From contig NC_045139.1 in the NCBI RefSeq assembly GCF_008831285.2, positions 1,744,704-1,808,703 of the forward strand: a stretch of DNA of 64,000 nt. Direction: 5' to 3'. The stretch is from Nymphaea colorata (Eukaryota > Streptophyta > Magnoliopsida > Nymphaeales > Nymphaeaceae). The position numbers and the translations under genes are program-made. Positions within the stretch are counted from its first letter, which is position 1, and each line of letters opens with the position of its first letter. Positions 52,201 through 62,640 of the stretch are shown here, in pieces. The notes beneath the pieces are model-generated. The model was given only the letters and a program-made list of their open reading frames with translations, was not told the DNA's origin and did not search any database.

Positions 52201-52778
52201 CCACCAATCTCTCATTATGCTTTCTTTCAGAGGAAGCTAAAGGGGAAAAGAGAAAACGAAAGAAGAGACAATAAAATCCTTTTCCCCTTGAGTTTTATTA
52301 AAATATACACTCCACATTATACTCAATTACGACACTCTAAGTCTTGATGCACTAAAATAATCAGAAACGAATGGGCAACCAAATTAGGCCGATAAAAGAG
52401 ACCAAACAGTGTTTCGCCCGAACTAAACTAAACTACAGAGTACAGACCTAAAGAGGAGATCGCATCATAACCTCAATTGATTAGATGTATCAATAGAGAA
52501 GAGAATCATGAGAATCAAACCATCCTAACAAGAAATTAACCGCCCGTAAACCATCATCAATTCCACCCCACTTGACTCTAGCCAAAACCCCGTTATACTC
52601 CGATCAAACTCGAGATGGTATAACCAGAGTTCGAAGAAGAAAAGGGAAAACAGAGATCAATAGGCTAACCGGAACGAGTGTTTTTCGGCAAAATCCCTTC
52701 CAATTTCTCAACGCGGAACGTCACCGGCAGGTTGATGTCGCAAGAAAGGAAGAACCTGAACTCCTTTCCCGCGCTCAT
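34264..52778 (-). CDS. VPS34: Class III phosphatidylinositol 3-kinase (17 exons)
   Basis: VPS34 makes PI3P on endosomal and autophagic membranes and works with VPS15 and ATG6. Exons: 52778-52670, 51418-51322, 51216-51120, 45116-44961, 44809-44600, 43967-43789, 42041-41894, 40615-40520, 39436-39301, 38345-38224, 38070-37876, 37712-37542, 36945-36808, 36517-36363, 36035-35892, 34641-34494, 34401-34264. All phases agree and the product is 812 residues, the usual plant length. The N-terminal [22 protein letters not shown] begins the C2 domain (to about residue 225), followed by the helical PIK domain (about 283-510). The kinase domain has [16 protein letters not shown], the catalytic loop [10 protein letters not shown] (about residue 668) and HVDFGFILG, and the protein ends IHRWAQYWR. 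Nothing is broken. Intron 3 holds a copia element and intron 9 a MITE. Confidence 0.97.
35471..35512 (-). repeat. 42-bp inverted repeat, right arm
   Basis: Perfect reverse complement of 33832-33873, inside VPS34 intron 15. It directly abuts the AT-rich segment at 35513-35840 whose ends look like weak inverted repeats. Together the arms enclose the last two VPS34 exons. Confidence 0.9.
35513..35840. mobile_element. AT-rich foldback segment with a perfect 16-bp hairpin
   Basis: The left edge CAGTGTCACAGAAAAC and the right edge, read on the other strand, CATTGTAACAAATACC are similar inverted ends. Inside, 35612-35627 and 35632-35647 form a perfect 16-bp stem with a four-base loop. No target-site duplication was found, so transposon status is uncertain. 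It lies in VPS34 intron 15. Confidence 0.4.
38571..38895. mobile_element. hAT-like MITE in VPS34 intron 9
   Basis: The left end CTATGTCACATAGGTA and the right end, read on the other strand, CTATTTCACAGTGGTA are inverted repeats. They are flanked by an exact 8-bp duplication CTCCAATT at 38563-38570 and 38896-38903. The inside has repeated GGTATGG-type words and no coding capacity. Length (325 bp), TIRs and an 8-bp TSD fit a non-autonomous hAT element. It sits between VPS34 exons 9 and 10 and leaves both splice sites intact. Confidence 0.78.
45319..45605 (-). repeat. 3' LTR of the copia element
   Basis: 287 bp, starting TGTTAGAATA and ending TGTTTCTACA on the minus strand. It differs from the other LTR at five sites, all within its U3-proximal part (45521-45560). 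Confidence 0.95.
45518..49884 (-). pseudogene. Copia gag-pol polyprotein, damaged
   Basis: From the start at 49884 the frame gives a copia gag ([16 protein letters not shown] near residue 36), a CCHC zinc knuckle ([14 protein letters not shown]) and the protease [12 protein letters not shown] at 48750-48748 interrupts just after the protease active site. The next frame holds the integrase ([28 protein letters not shown], then TDNAREY) and the start of the RT. A frameshift near 46760 precedes [14 protein letters not shown], and the RT then shows [13 protein letters not shown]. Two TGA codons (46084-46082 and 45907-45905) break the RNase H region, which otherwise keeps YSDADWAG and [13 protein letters not shown]. 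No repaired sequence is offered. Confidence 0.93.
45606..45616 (-). promoter_or_regulatory. Polypurine tract of the copia element
   Basis: The minus strand reads CTTGAGGGGAG immediately before the 3' LTR, the expected place for the plus-strand primer. Confidence 0.8.
50288..50299 (-). other. tRNA-iMet primer binding site of the copia element
   Basis: TGGTATCAGAGC on the minus strand, directly next to the 5' LTR with no gap. It matches the 3' end of plant initiator methionine tRNA, the usual copia primer. Confidence 0.92.
50300..50586 (-). repeat. 5' LTR of the copia element
   Basis: 287 bp, same ends as the 3' LTR. It would hold the element's promoter, which points in the direction of VPS34 transcription. 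Confidence 0.95.
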
Positions 52779-52959
52779 GGCGTACGGGACCTCTCCGCCG
52801 CTTTTTCCTCTCCGCAGAGCTTCTCCCCCGCGGAAAATAGAGTTTGGAGGCTAATAAATCACCCGGTGATGGTTCCGTCTATAGGACGGCATTTTAATCA
52901 ACAAGCTTGGCTTCGGCCGCAACAAAAAACTGCTACCGTTGAGAACGACACATAAATGG

Positions 52960-54255
52960 AGAAAGTAGACTCCAGAAAATTTCATAAATAACTGCTTGAT
53001 TTTTTATATATTACAAAATATTGAGAAAATTACGAGAACAAAAAGATTATTTTTAAAAATAATTTGGGTGGGTGAAAACGCTAAAAATGTACAAAAAAAA
53101 AGTTTCGTTTTTTTTTTTTAAAAATCCACAAATATGTAAGTAAAGATTTATCAACAATTTCACGTCTGTTCACACGTCGCTGGTCATTCGCCTTTTGTCA
53201 TTGTAGTTACACAATAAAAGCAAATGAACCTTAGATCACGAAACTTCTCTATTTAAACATATTTGATTATAAAAATAAAAATAATTTTCAAAAAATAATA
53301 TTTAATCTTCTTTGTATTTAGAACGCTTATGCATGTGGATGAGCATATAAACTTACAAGACTTGCCGCCAATGTCAAATGGAAGCTTCCCCATATTCGTG
53401 TTGCTATAAGGACACGGCAAAATGGATACTTGTCCATTTTTGGATCTGATTATTTATTCTTAGTGGATTTAGTTTGTTTTTAATTTGGTTTTTATTATAT
53501 TTTAAAAGTTAATAGTCATTAACATGTATTGTTTTTATTTATATTATTTTCGCCTTAGATCTTTTATAATATATATATATATATATAGGTAACTACCAGA
53601 CCCTTATATTAGATGGGAATAGTTTGAGCCGTCGATTTTAAAGAGATAAAAAAATAAAGATTAAGTTGAAAAAAATAAAAACCAAACTATATTTTCCAGA
53701 AACAAAAATACCCCTTATAAAAAGGCCATGCATGTCGATAAAGGAAACTGATTGTTTCCTCCTAGGCTTTGTTCGTGGCATCAATGGCGAGTGTGACAAA
53801 ATATTTACAACATTCAAGCTACTTTTTTGACATGCCACGAAGCTCAAACTTCTTTATCATGTGACAAATTTGTCACAGTTAAGGATGTAAATAGATCGAT
53901 CAGATATTCCTAATTCCTGGTTCAATTTTTAATTCATTTAGACAGACAATGATTGCAAAAGAGATACGAATTCCTTGGGGAATTTTATAGTTGAATTTGA
54001 TTCTGAGTCTGTTTTAGGATCCAACAATGATTCTACCAGATTACATATAAATTTCATACCTTATATAATTTTCCCAAATTAAAGGACTAGAAACCAGAAC
54101 ATTCTATCTCTCTTGACCGACTCCTTTACACAGCTTCATTTTGCATTTTGTTTCTGCTGCTCTCTAGTTTTCTCCCAGTGCTAATAAGGAGTCAACAACA
54201 TTCAGAGAATCTAAAACATTTACGTTTGAAGACTTCACAAAAGCATCTGGATCAA
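52960..54255. other. Intergenic upstream of VPS34
   Basis: AT-rich sequence with a short TA tract at 53566-53587 and GATTCGGAT-like words at 53880-54010. The first few hundred bases are the VPS34 promoter; a TTTATTAG word on the minus strand at about 52850-52857 may be its TATA element. No gene is seen. Confidence 0.45.
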
Positions 54256-54576
54256 TCAATGAGTCAATATGCAACAAATTAATTGAGTCAAGAAAATACT
54301 AACCATATAATCTGGTGCATGCCCCACCATTAATAAATGGTGGTCATCCAGGTGGATTTTTAAAGATTCGAGGCTACCAGCGCCTCCGCCGAACTTGGGA
54401 TTTAATAAACGAGATTCGACCACCCTGTCCGATGGGCCAAACTCCAATTCTAACCTCTCAGACTTCCACCTTCCATTGAGGAACTCTATTGGATACAGGA
54501 AGAACCTTCTGAGGAACTTGAGCAGATGCTTCAAATTATGTGTGACTGTTCCCTTAATCTCTTTCACTGTAGCCAA
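54256..54576 (-). CDS. Hypothetical ORF, possibly an exon
   Basis: A 106-codon frame with a coding-like composition up to about residue 90 (MATVKEIKGTVTHNLKHLLK, then FRRFFLYPIEFLNGRWKSE-like, then LDDHHLLMVGHAPDYM). After HAPDYM there is a GTTAGT that could be a splice donor at about 54305, and the codons after it look intronic. I do not recognise the family. It could be a first exon of a real gene reading toward VPS34, part of the LRR relic further right, or chance. Confidence 0.25.
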   Translation of the reverse strand: MATVKEIKGTVTHNLKHLLKFLRRFFLYPIEFLNGRWKSERLELEFGPSDRVVESRLLNPKFGGGAGSLESLKIHLDDHHLLMVGHAPDYMVSIFLTQLICCILTH

Positions 54577-55024
54577 ATTAAATCGAGTCTTGTAATGCAG
54601 TCATTGTATCCTTGGACTCTGGCTTTTCTTTCAAGCTGGTGCGGTTGGAAGTGTCAAAGCCGTGTAGTCCTGTGGAAAGGCCATAACATTCTGGAGATGC
54701 ACGAGCACGCAATTTCTTTTCTTTGTTCAATGAGTTTTTTTTGCTTGCCAAAACCCTGACGTAATAGAAAGAGAGCACGAGGGAGGGTTATAGTCTTTAT
54801 CTTCTGTGAAGCCAGCAGTGACATAGGAAACATACTAATGGATTCCGTTTGATGGGGGAACTGACCTTGGTGCTCGAAGATAACTCTCGCTTGTTTCACA
54901 GTTGAATAATGTTGCTATACGACATACCCAGAGCAGCAACTTCCTTGAAGCCCTTTTACATGATTGATCAAGAGCAATCTAAGTTTGCCCATGGACGCAA
55001 AATCAGCAGATTTTACAGAACTTG

Positions 55025-55302
55025 TGATGCAAGAAGAATCAAGATTAAAGAAATCTTAATCCAACTGCATTTAAGTCTAAGCTAAAACTAAACTTAAACT
55101 AACTAAAACTCAAGCAAATGATCAAACTAACAAAAAGAAAAATAAGAAAACACTTCAAACTTTTTCTTGACTGTGTTACAAAATGACCCACGTCCCTTTA
55201 TACAGAGAAAGGGATGGATTGCGGATATGGATCCATTTAACGAGTACCAAAAATCTAACTAGATCAAGTTACATGATTTGATTATGCTTCCATCTTGCAT
55301 CA
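55025..55302 (-). repeat. 3' LTR of the 2.06-kb element
   Basis: 278 bp with inverted ends TGATGCAAGA and TCTTGCATCA; aligns along its full length with 56802-57084. Confidence 0.9.
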
Positions 55303-55445
55303 GACTCCTCTAGTTGGAGAATAGTCACCCTCGACGAGTTTAAATCTTTCATCCTACCAAAACTGGATCTGTTGAACAAAAAGGACCAACCACTCCCCTA
55401 GTTGGTGGTCCGCTCACTTCTCTTGAAGATGATCAAGGTGGCGGC

Positions 55446-56809
55446 TCAGGTGGTGGCTTTGGAGAAGAAACACAGGCTTGGATATGATCTAAGAGCATTC
55501 CTGGGACCTGATTCAATTCCAGTCTCAAGTGATGGGAAGAACTGGTTTGGATCCAAATCTGAACTCTTATACCCATGAATCGAGCGATATGGACCCGAAC
55601 CAGGTCCAAAACCTGGTTTGGCTTGAACCAGTGCCAAAAGGAACTGGTCCAAACCCACGAGTGCCTCGAGCAGCAGCTCGAGGCGCTGCTCATGGTTACC
55701 CCTTTCCGCCTCAAACCGGGGCAAACCAGAGGGCTGAAGAGCAGCGCCCACCGCGGCCGCCCCATCTTGTCTGAATGGGAGAAGAGGCGGACAGCGGCTA
55801 CCTGTTGCCTCCGGTCCGCCGGCAGGCGGCGATTCCATGGGCGGCACCCATTCAAGAGGCAGGGGAACCAAGACATTCACAAAGGCAGGACGTGGAAATG
55901 TGAAGCTGCCGCCGTTGCTGGCTGCGGTTCCCACACCACGTCCGCTGGGAGACAAAACCACCGGCATCTGCCACGCTGCCAGCCGAATACCCATGCCGAT
56001 GGCAAGATTTTCTGCTAGAGGCGATGCCTGTTCAATCGAGCGATGGTGGGTGAACGGCGGTGGCGGGTGACTCCCCCTAGGTCCACAAACGTCGACGGAA
56101 AGCAAAGTGACGGGCAGCAGCCATATGGACAGAGGCACCACCAAATTTCACCCTACCAGTTGGGGAGGATTGCAGGCAACGTCCTTTTCACCTCCACGAC
56201 TGGAGATGTTTGCCGCACCTCTTCCAGTGCACAGGAAGGACCTGATGTCATCGTCGCTCCCTTCGTTGGACATGGAGCCATCATCTGCCCACCGGTGAGC
56301 ACACCCAGGAAGATCGGGACTTCTGCTTGACAATGGGAAGAAGACATGGTAGGTCCTCCATCTCCACCGGTTGAAATCAGGGGAGCTCCAGTGGGGAGAC
56401 TAGACACTGGATTTGGTATGCCAACCAGCGATGGAGCTCCAACGAAAATCCCCTCCTTTGATGCATAATCACGATTCTAGATTTCCCCCAAAACCCCAAC
56501 GCCTTTCTCAGAGGGATCCTATGACAGCTCGCGTCTTCTCGTTCCAGCGTCAGAAGCGCTGATGGCCGAATGAACGTCTGCAACAGCAAGTCCGTGAACG
56601 GTTTGCATGTTCTGCAGAGCCGGACGGAACATTTCTCTGAATTTGTCCATTAATCTATCGAGAGAGGCTTCCAATCCATCCACTTTTCTCGTAAAAGCAA
56701 CAACTCCTTCTCTTAGACAAGATAAATCAGATTCCTGCCTTGCTACGGTCAACAGAAGGTTTGGTTTTCCATGTTGGTAAAAGCCTCGCTCTGATACCAA
56801 TTGATGCAA
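55446..56809 (-). pseudogene. Gag-like interior frames of the 2.06-kb element
   Basis: At the 5' side a frame (56809-56519) gives REGVVAFTRKVDGLEASLDR followed by LMDKFREMF, a likely coiled coil of the kind found at the start of plant Ty3 or copia-like gag proteins. The next frames (from about 56407, then 56144-55446) are rich in Pro, Gly and Ser, with LEALVGLDQFLLALVQ near 55640. Stops separate them. No zinc knuckle or protease motif is seen, so the interior is either a degenerate gag or non-viral filler. Family placement is uncertain. Confidence 0.5.
56788..56799 (-). other. tRNA-iMet primer binding site of the 2.06-kb element
   Basis: TGGTATCAGAGC on the minus strand, separated from the LTR by two bases, as in the copia element at the right edge. 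Confidence 0.85.
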
Positions 56810-57084
56810 GAAGAATCAAGATTAAAGAAATCTTAATCCATCTGCAAGTCTAAGCTAAAACTAAACTTAAACTAACTAAAACTCAAGCAAATGATCAAAC
56901 TAACAATAAGAACAGAAGAAAAATAAGAAAACACTTCATTTCTTTCAACTTTTTCTTGATTGTGTTACAAAATGACCCACATCCCTGAGAAATGGATGGA
57001 TTGCGGATCTGGATCCGTTTAACAAGTACCAAAAATCTAACTAGATCCAATTACATGATTTGATTATGCTTCCATCTTGCATCA
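56802..57084 (-). repeat. 5' LTR of the 2.06-kb element
   Basis: 283 bp, same ends as the 3' LTR, with two small insertions relative to it near 56925 and 56945. Confidence 0.9.
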
Positions 57085-57099
57085 ACTTCTCTCCTCACT

Positions 57100-57765
57100 A
57101 TCTTTGTGAACATCATCACTAGAGGCAAAATTAACATTCTCAATTTCTCCTACTTTCTACATATATTTTTCCTGCGACATTTCTGTGTACATCTCCACAA
57201 CTGTCTATTGTGAGGAGTCCATTTGTATTTGGTGACATTCTTCAAAACTGGTTTTTCATCTCAAGTATGCTAAAGTGCATGACCAACAAACTGGTCTGTT
57301 GCTTTCCTTGTAGGCAAACTTTCCTTCTGATATTGTCAATTAATTAAGTTAGTACCTGCCATTCTTTCTCCAGATACCAATTCCTTCCAGAGTACGTTCA
57401 TGAATTAGGTGACATAATTTTGCTTGTCATTCTCCATGTAAGAGAAGCAAGCCTTTCCTTAGTCCACCCGGCAAGTGTTTGAGCCTCCTGCATCCTCTTG
57501 CAAGAACCAAATCTAAGACCTCCAACTTCCTTAGGCGTGCCACTACCTCTGGCAATTCTTCCATTAATGTGTTTTGCAAGAGAAGTCCAGTCTGTGATTC
57601 AAGATCACTGATGGAATCAGGTAATCATAAACCTTATTACTACCTAAAAGATTCAAGCGCCTGAGGTTCTTCAGTAATCAGTAGTGTGAGGCAATCTAGT
57701 GATCCATGGGCAGTTAGAGAGTGATAGTTCTTCTAGAAGGGATAAATTTGCAATCCTTTTTGAAC
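57100..57765 (-). pseudogene. Decayed leucine-rich-repeat gene fragment
   Basis: Three successive minus-strand pieces read as LRR protein in different frames. About 57765-57690: IANLSLLEELSLSNCPWITR then LP. About 57674-57635: LKNLRRLNLLGS. About 57600-57450: LLLQNTLMEELPEVVARLRK then LEVLDL and CRRLKHLPGGL. The L--LE-L-LSNC--I--LP pattern is that of LRRs in plant NBS-LRR resistance proteins. Stops and frame changes separate the pieces, and no NB-ARC motif (P-loop, GLPL, MHD) is seen, so this is a relic. The 2.06-kb LTR element lies directly at its downstream side and may have inserted into the former gene. Confidence 0.72.
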
Positions 57766-57985
57766 TTGTTAACCTCACCCATTCAATTCAATAAATGACT
57801 TTCACAAGGCTTTGATATGGTTCTTTCTCTTGTGAGAAAAAAATTAAATTAAAGTGAAGGCAAATAACCAGATGGGATTTCAGTATCAACAATATTAAGA
57901 TCACACAAGCATCAAAGTGAAAGAGCAGAGGTTGAATTAGATTGGACATATGAATTAATTCAAATTCTCTTCTTATGAGGTTTAT

Positions 57986-58270
57986 TGTAGGCGAAAAAAG
58001 TGGGCCCTAGATATAACTTAGATCCAAACCTGAATTTATGTGGAGAAAAGCCGGCAAAGTCTCGACGTCAAATAATTCTTAATAATAAAGTTGACAAAAC
58101 TTACTTAATAAAAGCTTAATCACCAAACCAACTTAGTTCACAAAGTGATCTCAACAAATGATGACATAAATGCACCAAATATATTTAAATAATATACTTG
58201 CATTATTTGTCAACATAGAACTTACAAAATTGAGGTACAAGAACTCACCTCAACAAATTCACGTAGTGAA
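57986..58270 (-). repeat. 3' LTR remnant of the nested copia element
   Basis: Aligns with 63702-63988. Similarity stops at the word CACGTAGTGAA (58260-58270), after which this copy continues as gag while the other continues as LTR or window edge. The start of this LTR was therefore probably lost in the pol deletion. Confidence 0.85.
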
Positions 58271-58352
58271 TCTTAGACTCAGGGTTAATTTGAGAAATCT
58301 CCCTGAAAATATTTTTAACCTTTATAAAATATTCTGCTATCAACATGTTTCC

Positions 58353-58491
58353 CTAAATTAATGTAGCTAACTCATTTTCTAACGGTTGTAAGTTGACATC
58401 ATTAGGTCGAGAACATAGCATTGCAAAAGCATCTCCTACTTCTTTGGGAGTCTTAGCATCACATATATGCTCTAATAAATCATTCTTAATT
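58353..58491 (-). pseudogene. Copia gag, downstream piece
   Basis: Reads NDLLEHICDAKTPKEVGDAF, then LENELATLI, a copia gag (UBN2-type) signature, and after one stop continues with EYFIKVKNIFREISQINPES to about 58280. It joins in frame with the piece at 63550-63408 when the LINE is removed. No restored protein is given. Confidence 0.85.
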
Positions 58492-58639
58492 CCGGAGAAC
58501 TGATGCTGGGGGTTTGCCCCAGAATTTATTAACAAAAAATGGTGAGAGTATATACAACAAAAATTAGGATCAGAGCAATCCTACACTTTACAAAATGTCC
58601 TCATATGGCCTCCAGTTTGGGGGAGGCCGATGCCAAACT

Positions 58640-61600
58640 TTGCTGGTAATAGTTATGTCCATCCTTTTAGGCAAATGAAACACCTCAGGCGCTGGGTCAT
58701 CTCTGATAAAGACCAGCTTGTTTTGCACTCGACTATCGGAATCACCCAAAACCTACTGAATAGAATTGTTTCTCAAGCACTTGCAGCAATGACTAATGAA
58801 ACTACTGTTGTTACAAATTACATTAACGATGCCATCAAACCTATCTATTTCTTGAACTGCTCGTAGGCAGAGCAGGAGGAGGCTTCCTTCATCAGTAGCT
58901 CTGCTGCCATCACTCTAACAAGCGATGCCAAAAATAAAACGCCCACTACCCTCTCTCACTAAAACAGACACATCCCTATTGTCCTTGTTAAGTTGCACTA
59001 CAATGTGGATATTGTAGACAGTTCCATTTTCCCACCTCCAACAGCCCCAAGATAGCCCTACCTCTAACCATGTTTGGATAGCTTGCCTATCATTATGCTT
59101 CCAGTCTCTAGATATGATGAAATCAGTGCAATAACTCCATAGCGCCTTACCACTAAATTTCATAACGTGATTTCCCTCATGTTTGCAGCTATTGCGCTAT
59201 TTCCATATATGTCAAAGGATAATGTGCAACAAATTCTTCCAGCACTTGAAAAGGAACTTATTTTTAAATTTGTGAAATGTCCACTAAACAAGAGCTTCCT
59301 TAACAGTTGTAGGCTGGAACTTACTCTGCCCAAACTTCCTTATAACCAACTCCCACAGGCTTTTGATTTCCATGCAATGAAGGAAAACATGGTTAATATC
59401 TTCTTGAGCATTATTGCATATATAACATTTGGAAGCAAGTTGAAGACCCCGCTTTTGGGCTCTAGCATCAACATGGAGGCGACCTTCAACTGCCAAGTAG
59501 GTTGTCCATGTAGCACGGAGAGGGGTCCAACTTTCCAAATGGAATTCCTCCAAGGTTGAACGGTACTGCTAGCACGCAACACATCCCAAATAAGGTATCG
59601 TGACAGTGGACGGTTGCCATAGTCCATCGATTCTAGTATGTCCTGCCGGTTATCCTCAAGGACAGGAAGTTGTAGTGAAATGTTCATAGAATAAAAAAAC
59701 AGTTGGACATAGGTTTGCTGATCAGCAAGAACCTCCTTAATAGAGCAGTTTATGGTGTCTAGAACAAGGGGCCAATGAGCATGTGCAATCATGTTAGCGA
59801 TGATAACACCATTCCACCGGTCACGCCAAAACTTGACTCTAGAACCATTATAGACTCTCCAATGAACTTGTGATTCAATAAACTGCCAACATTTGATCAC
59901 CCTCTTCCATAAAAAGGATTCACTCCCGCTGAGTTTATAATGCCACAAACTTTTCTTAGCTAAATATTTGACCTTGACAAGATCAGTCCAAAGAGAATCC
60001 TGTGTGATTTCTTTGACCCCAAGTAAAAAGAAGTTGACCCTATTAACGTCCGCCATATGCCAAAGTCCAACTCCACCCTCCACCTTAGGCTTACAAAGAG
60101 TCGCCCAACTGATAAGGTGCGACCCTTTTGCCTCCATGTCGTCCCCCCATATAAAACCCGAACACAACCTATAAAGTTTATGGCAAATAGATAAGGGAAT
60201 TCATACGACCATCATCCAATAGTTAGGGATAGACGACAAGACATGTTTAACCAGGCAAAGCCTACCGGCATAAGAGAGTAGCTTCTGTTTCCAGCCAGCA
60301 AGCTTCTGATTAACTTTAATCAGAAGATATTCACATTGGCTTGCAGAGATGACCTAGATTTGGAGAGGCAAGCCCAAATGTATGACTGGAAAATTGTCTC
60401 TTCTCCAACCCGTAATAGTACAAAGTCTGCTACATTCCAACTCCGAAAAGTTGAAAAAGAAAATAGATGTCTTGTTGGGATTAACTTTGAGACCCGAAGT
60501 CACCTCAAACTCAGCGAGACAATCTCTAAGGCCTAGAAAACACTTTTATTTTCCTTCAATGAAATGAAGAACATCATCAACATAAAAGGATGAGTGGATA
60601 GAACTTAAACAACTAACCTTGGGTGCCCGGATCCTTCCCACTTGCAAATAGGTCGGAAAGCTGCGGCTAAGTACTTCCATCGTAACGATGAACAGGTAGG
60701 GGGACAAGGGATTTCTCTGCCTCAGCCCCCTTTTGGTGTAAAACTAGAAACCTTCCCTGCCGTTAATGAGAAGCGAGGAGGACACAGTAAAAACTACAGT
60801 CATAATCCGCCTAATCCAGTTAGAACAAAAGCCAAAAAACTTAAGTCCATTCTCCAAAACTTGCCAATTCACTCTGTCATAAGCCTTGCTAAGATCGATT
60901 TTGATACATGATGCCTTAGACTTACTATGGGCAAGGGAATGGACCACCTCCTGGCTCAAAAGAAAGCTATCTTGAATGCTATGGCCCATCAAAAAAGTTG
61001 ATTGATTTCGATAAAAAATACAACACAGAATAGGTCTCATCCGTAAGACCATGATACGAATGAGGAATTTGAGGATGCTATTGCATAGAGAGATAGGGCA
61101 GAACTTGTCCATGTTGCTGGCTCCCTCTTCTTTGAGTAGAAGAACAATGTGAGTTTTATTGATCCCCTTAACTATGCGACTGGATCGAAAGAATTCCTTA
61201 ATAGCGAGGCTCACATTGGGTCCAATAATGGACCAAAACGATTGAGAAAATTGATTGTTAAATCCGTCTAGCCCAGTGGCTGAATCCTTATTCGCAGTGA
61301 AAACAGCCCACTGAATTTCCTCATCGCGAATAGGACTAACCAAATACTCATTTTCTTCTGCAGTCACCAACGGACCTGGAGAAGCATTAGAAGGAATGAG
61401 TCCAGTGCCAACATTCATCAGTCAACATGTCTTTGAAATATCTAGTGCAAGAAGCAAAAATATCATTCATCTCCGTAACCACTCTATCGCCATCCATGTT
61501 CATGCGGAGATGGTTTCTCCTTTGTCTGCCTTTAGCAATAGCATGGAAAAATTTGGAATTAGTGTCGCCTTCTCTCATCCACCTCACACGAGCCTTTTGT

Positions 61601-62640
61601 CTTAAACGCTCCTCATCCATCTTGATAAGCTTTAGGAGAGTGAGGCGAAGCTTCAACTCACGAGAGCTAGCTACCAGATCACCCTCTTCCACATGCTTTT
61701 AGGCCTCTTCCACTTGCAGTCGAAGTCTACCAATAATTGTCTAGGTCATTTGGACCTTGCTTAGACCAAACCCGAAGCTTATTTCTAACAAGTTGAAGTT
61801 TAGAAACCAATCTAACCATGGCAACCAATAGCCTGTTGAGCCCAACAGCCTACAATAAGGCGTCTACACTGGGGGAATTGTTCCCAATAGGTGAAGTAAC
61901 GAAAGACTGATTTGCCACAGGTAAAGATGTGATTCCTCACACCCTCCATAATAATAGGGCTATGGTCAGAAGAGGTGCGAGGCAGAATGCAGAGAGACTG
62001 AAAAGCCAGTCACGGCAATCCCAACAGTCTTGAGAGACAAAGCAATGGTCAATCAGACTCTGCACATTATCGGGCCCCGATCTATTGTTAGACCAGGAAA
62101 ATTTAACACAGGGATCAAGAATTTCAACGAACTGATTGGTCGTAATGAAATTATTGAAAAGAATGAACAGTCACAGGGCTGGGGGTCTACCTGATTTCTG
62201 CGACATGTTCCTTACCGAATTGAAATCTCCCAAGCAAACATTCAACTTACTTATGATAGAAAGCTCTGTGCTAAGCTCATCATACTGGAGCCTCCGAATA
62301 CGAAAATCCGGATGGAGATACACCCCTAAAGCTGAAAAATTCTACCAGAGCTTTGGTGCTTAACCACGATAGAGATCCAATGAACTTGCACTTTCAAAGT
62401 TTGCACCTGCATCTTGTCTGCATCCCACAATAACCAAATCCTAGCCCACTGTCCATTGAGATGAATGTTAGAAATAGAATGATATCTGGGAAACTTGAAA
62501 CTGAGCTTTTCCAAGGCTGTCTCATTCAATTTTGTATCTATGAGGACAACAATGTCTGGGTTAGCATGCTGAAAAATAAGCTATAGATCATGTTGGCCAG
62601 TGACACCGGCCAGCGCACAAGCGTTCCAAGAGAGGAACCT
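58640..62640 (-). pseudogene. LINE ORF2: endonuclease, RT, zf-RVT and RNase H remains
   Basis: Endonuclease motifs: SWNACALAGVTGQHDL (about 62630), PDIVVLIDTKLNETALEK (about 62560), then CLGDFNSV (about 62230) and WSNNRSGPDNVQSLIDHCF (about 62090). The linker WMREGDTNSKFFHAIAKGR lies near 61590. RT motifs are SATGLDGFNNQFSQSFW (about 61270), CPISLCNSILKFLIRI (about 61090) and IKIDLSKAYDRVNW (about 60890). The YADD box region, near 60600, is not readable. The zf-RVT part (60167-59340) has LISWATLCKPKVEGGVGLWH and ends IAWKSKACGSWL. A weak RNase H tail (VLVREGSGRFIFGIA, about 58960) follows. Stops and frameshifts occur throughout. Confidence 0.87.

Larger units (their letters stand above)
55025..57084 (-). 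mobile_element. Non-autonomous LTR retrotransposon (2.06 kb, no pol)
   Basis: Two direct repeats of 278 and 283 bp, each starting TGATGCAAGA and ending TCTTGCATCA, bound a 1.5-kb interior. The flanks read ACTTG (55020-55024) and ACTTC (57085-57089), a 5-bp duplication with one mismatch. A primer site TGGTATCAGAGC (56788-56799, minus) lies two bases from the right LTR, so the element reads leftward. The interior has gag-like frames only, with no protease, integrase or RT motif. Such elements depend on proteins of an autonomous relative. The LTRs differ by several substitutions and small gaps, so it is older than the element in VPS34. Confidence 0.88.

Noticed and set aside
53638-53847. Short minus-strand ORF upstream of VPS34
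   Set aside because: AT-rich chance frame with a Phe/Ile-rich end and no family match or splice support.
55575-56018. 147-codon plus-strand ORF in the 2.06-kb element
   Set aside because: The primer site shows that the element reads on minus, and the ORF has no recognisable domain.
59167-59559. 130-codon plus-strand ORF
   Set aside because: Antisense to the zf-RVT region of the nested LINE.
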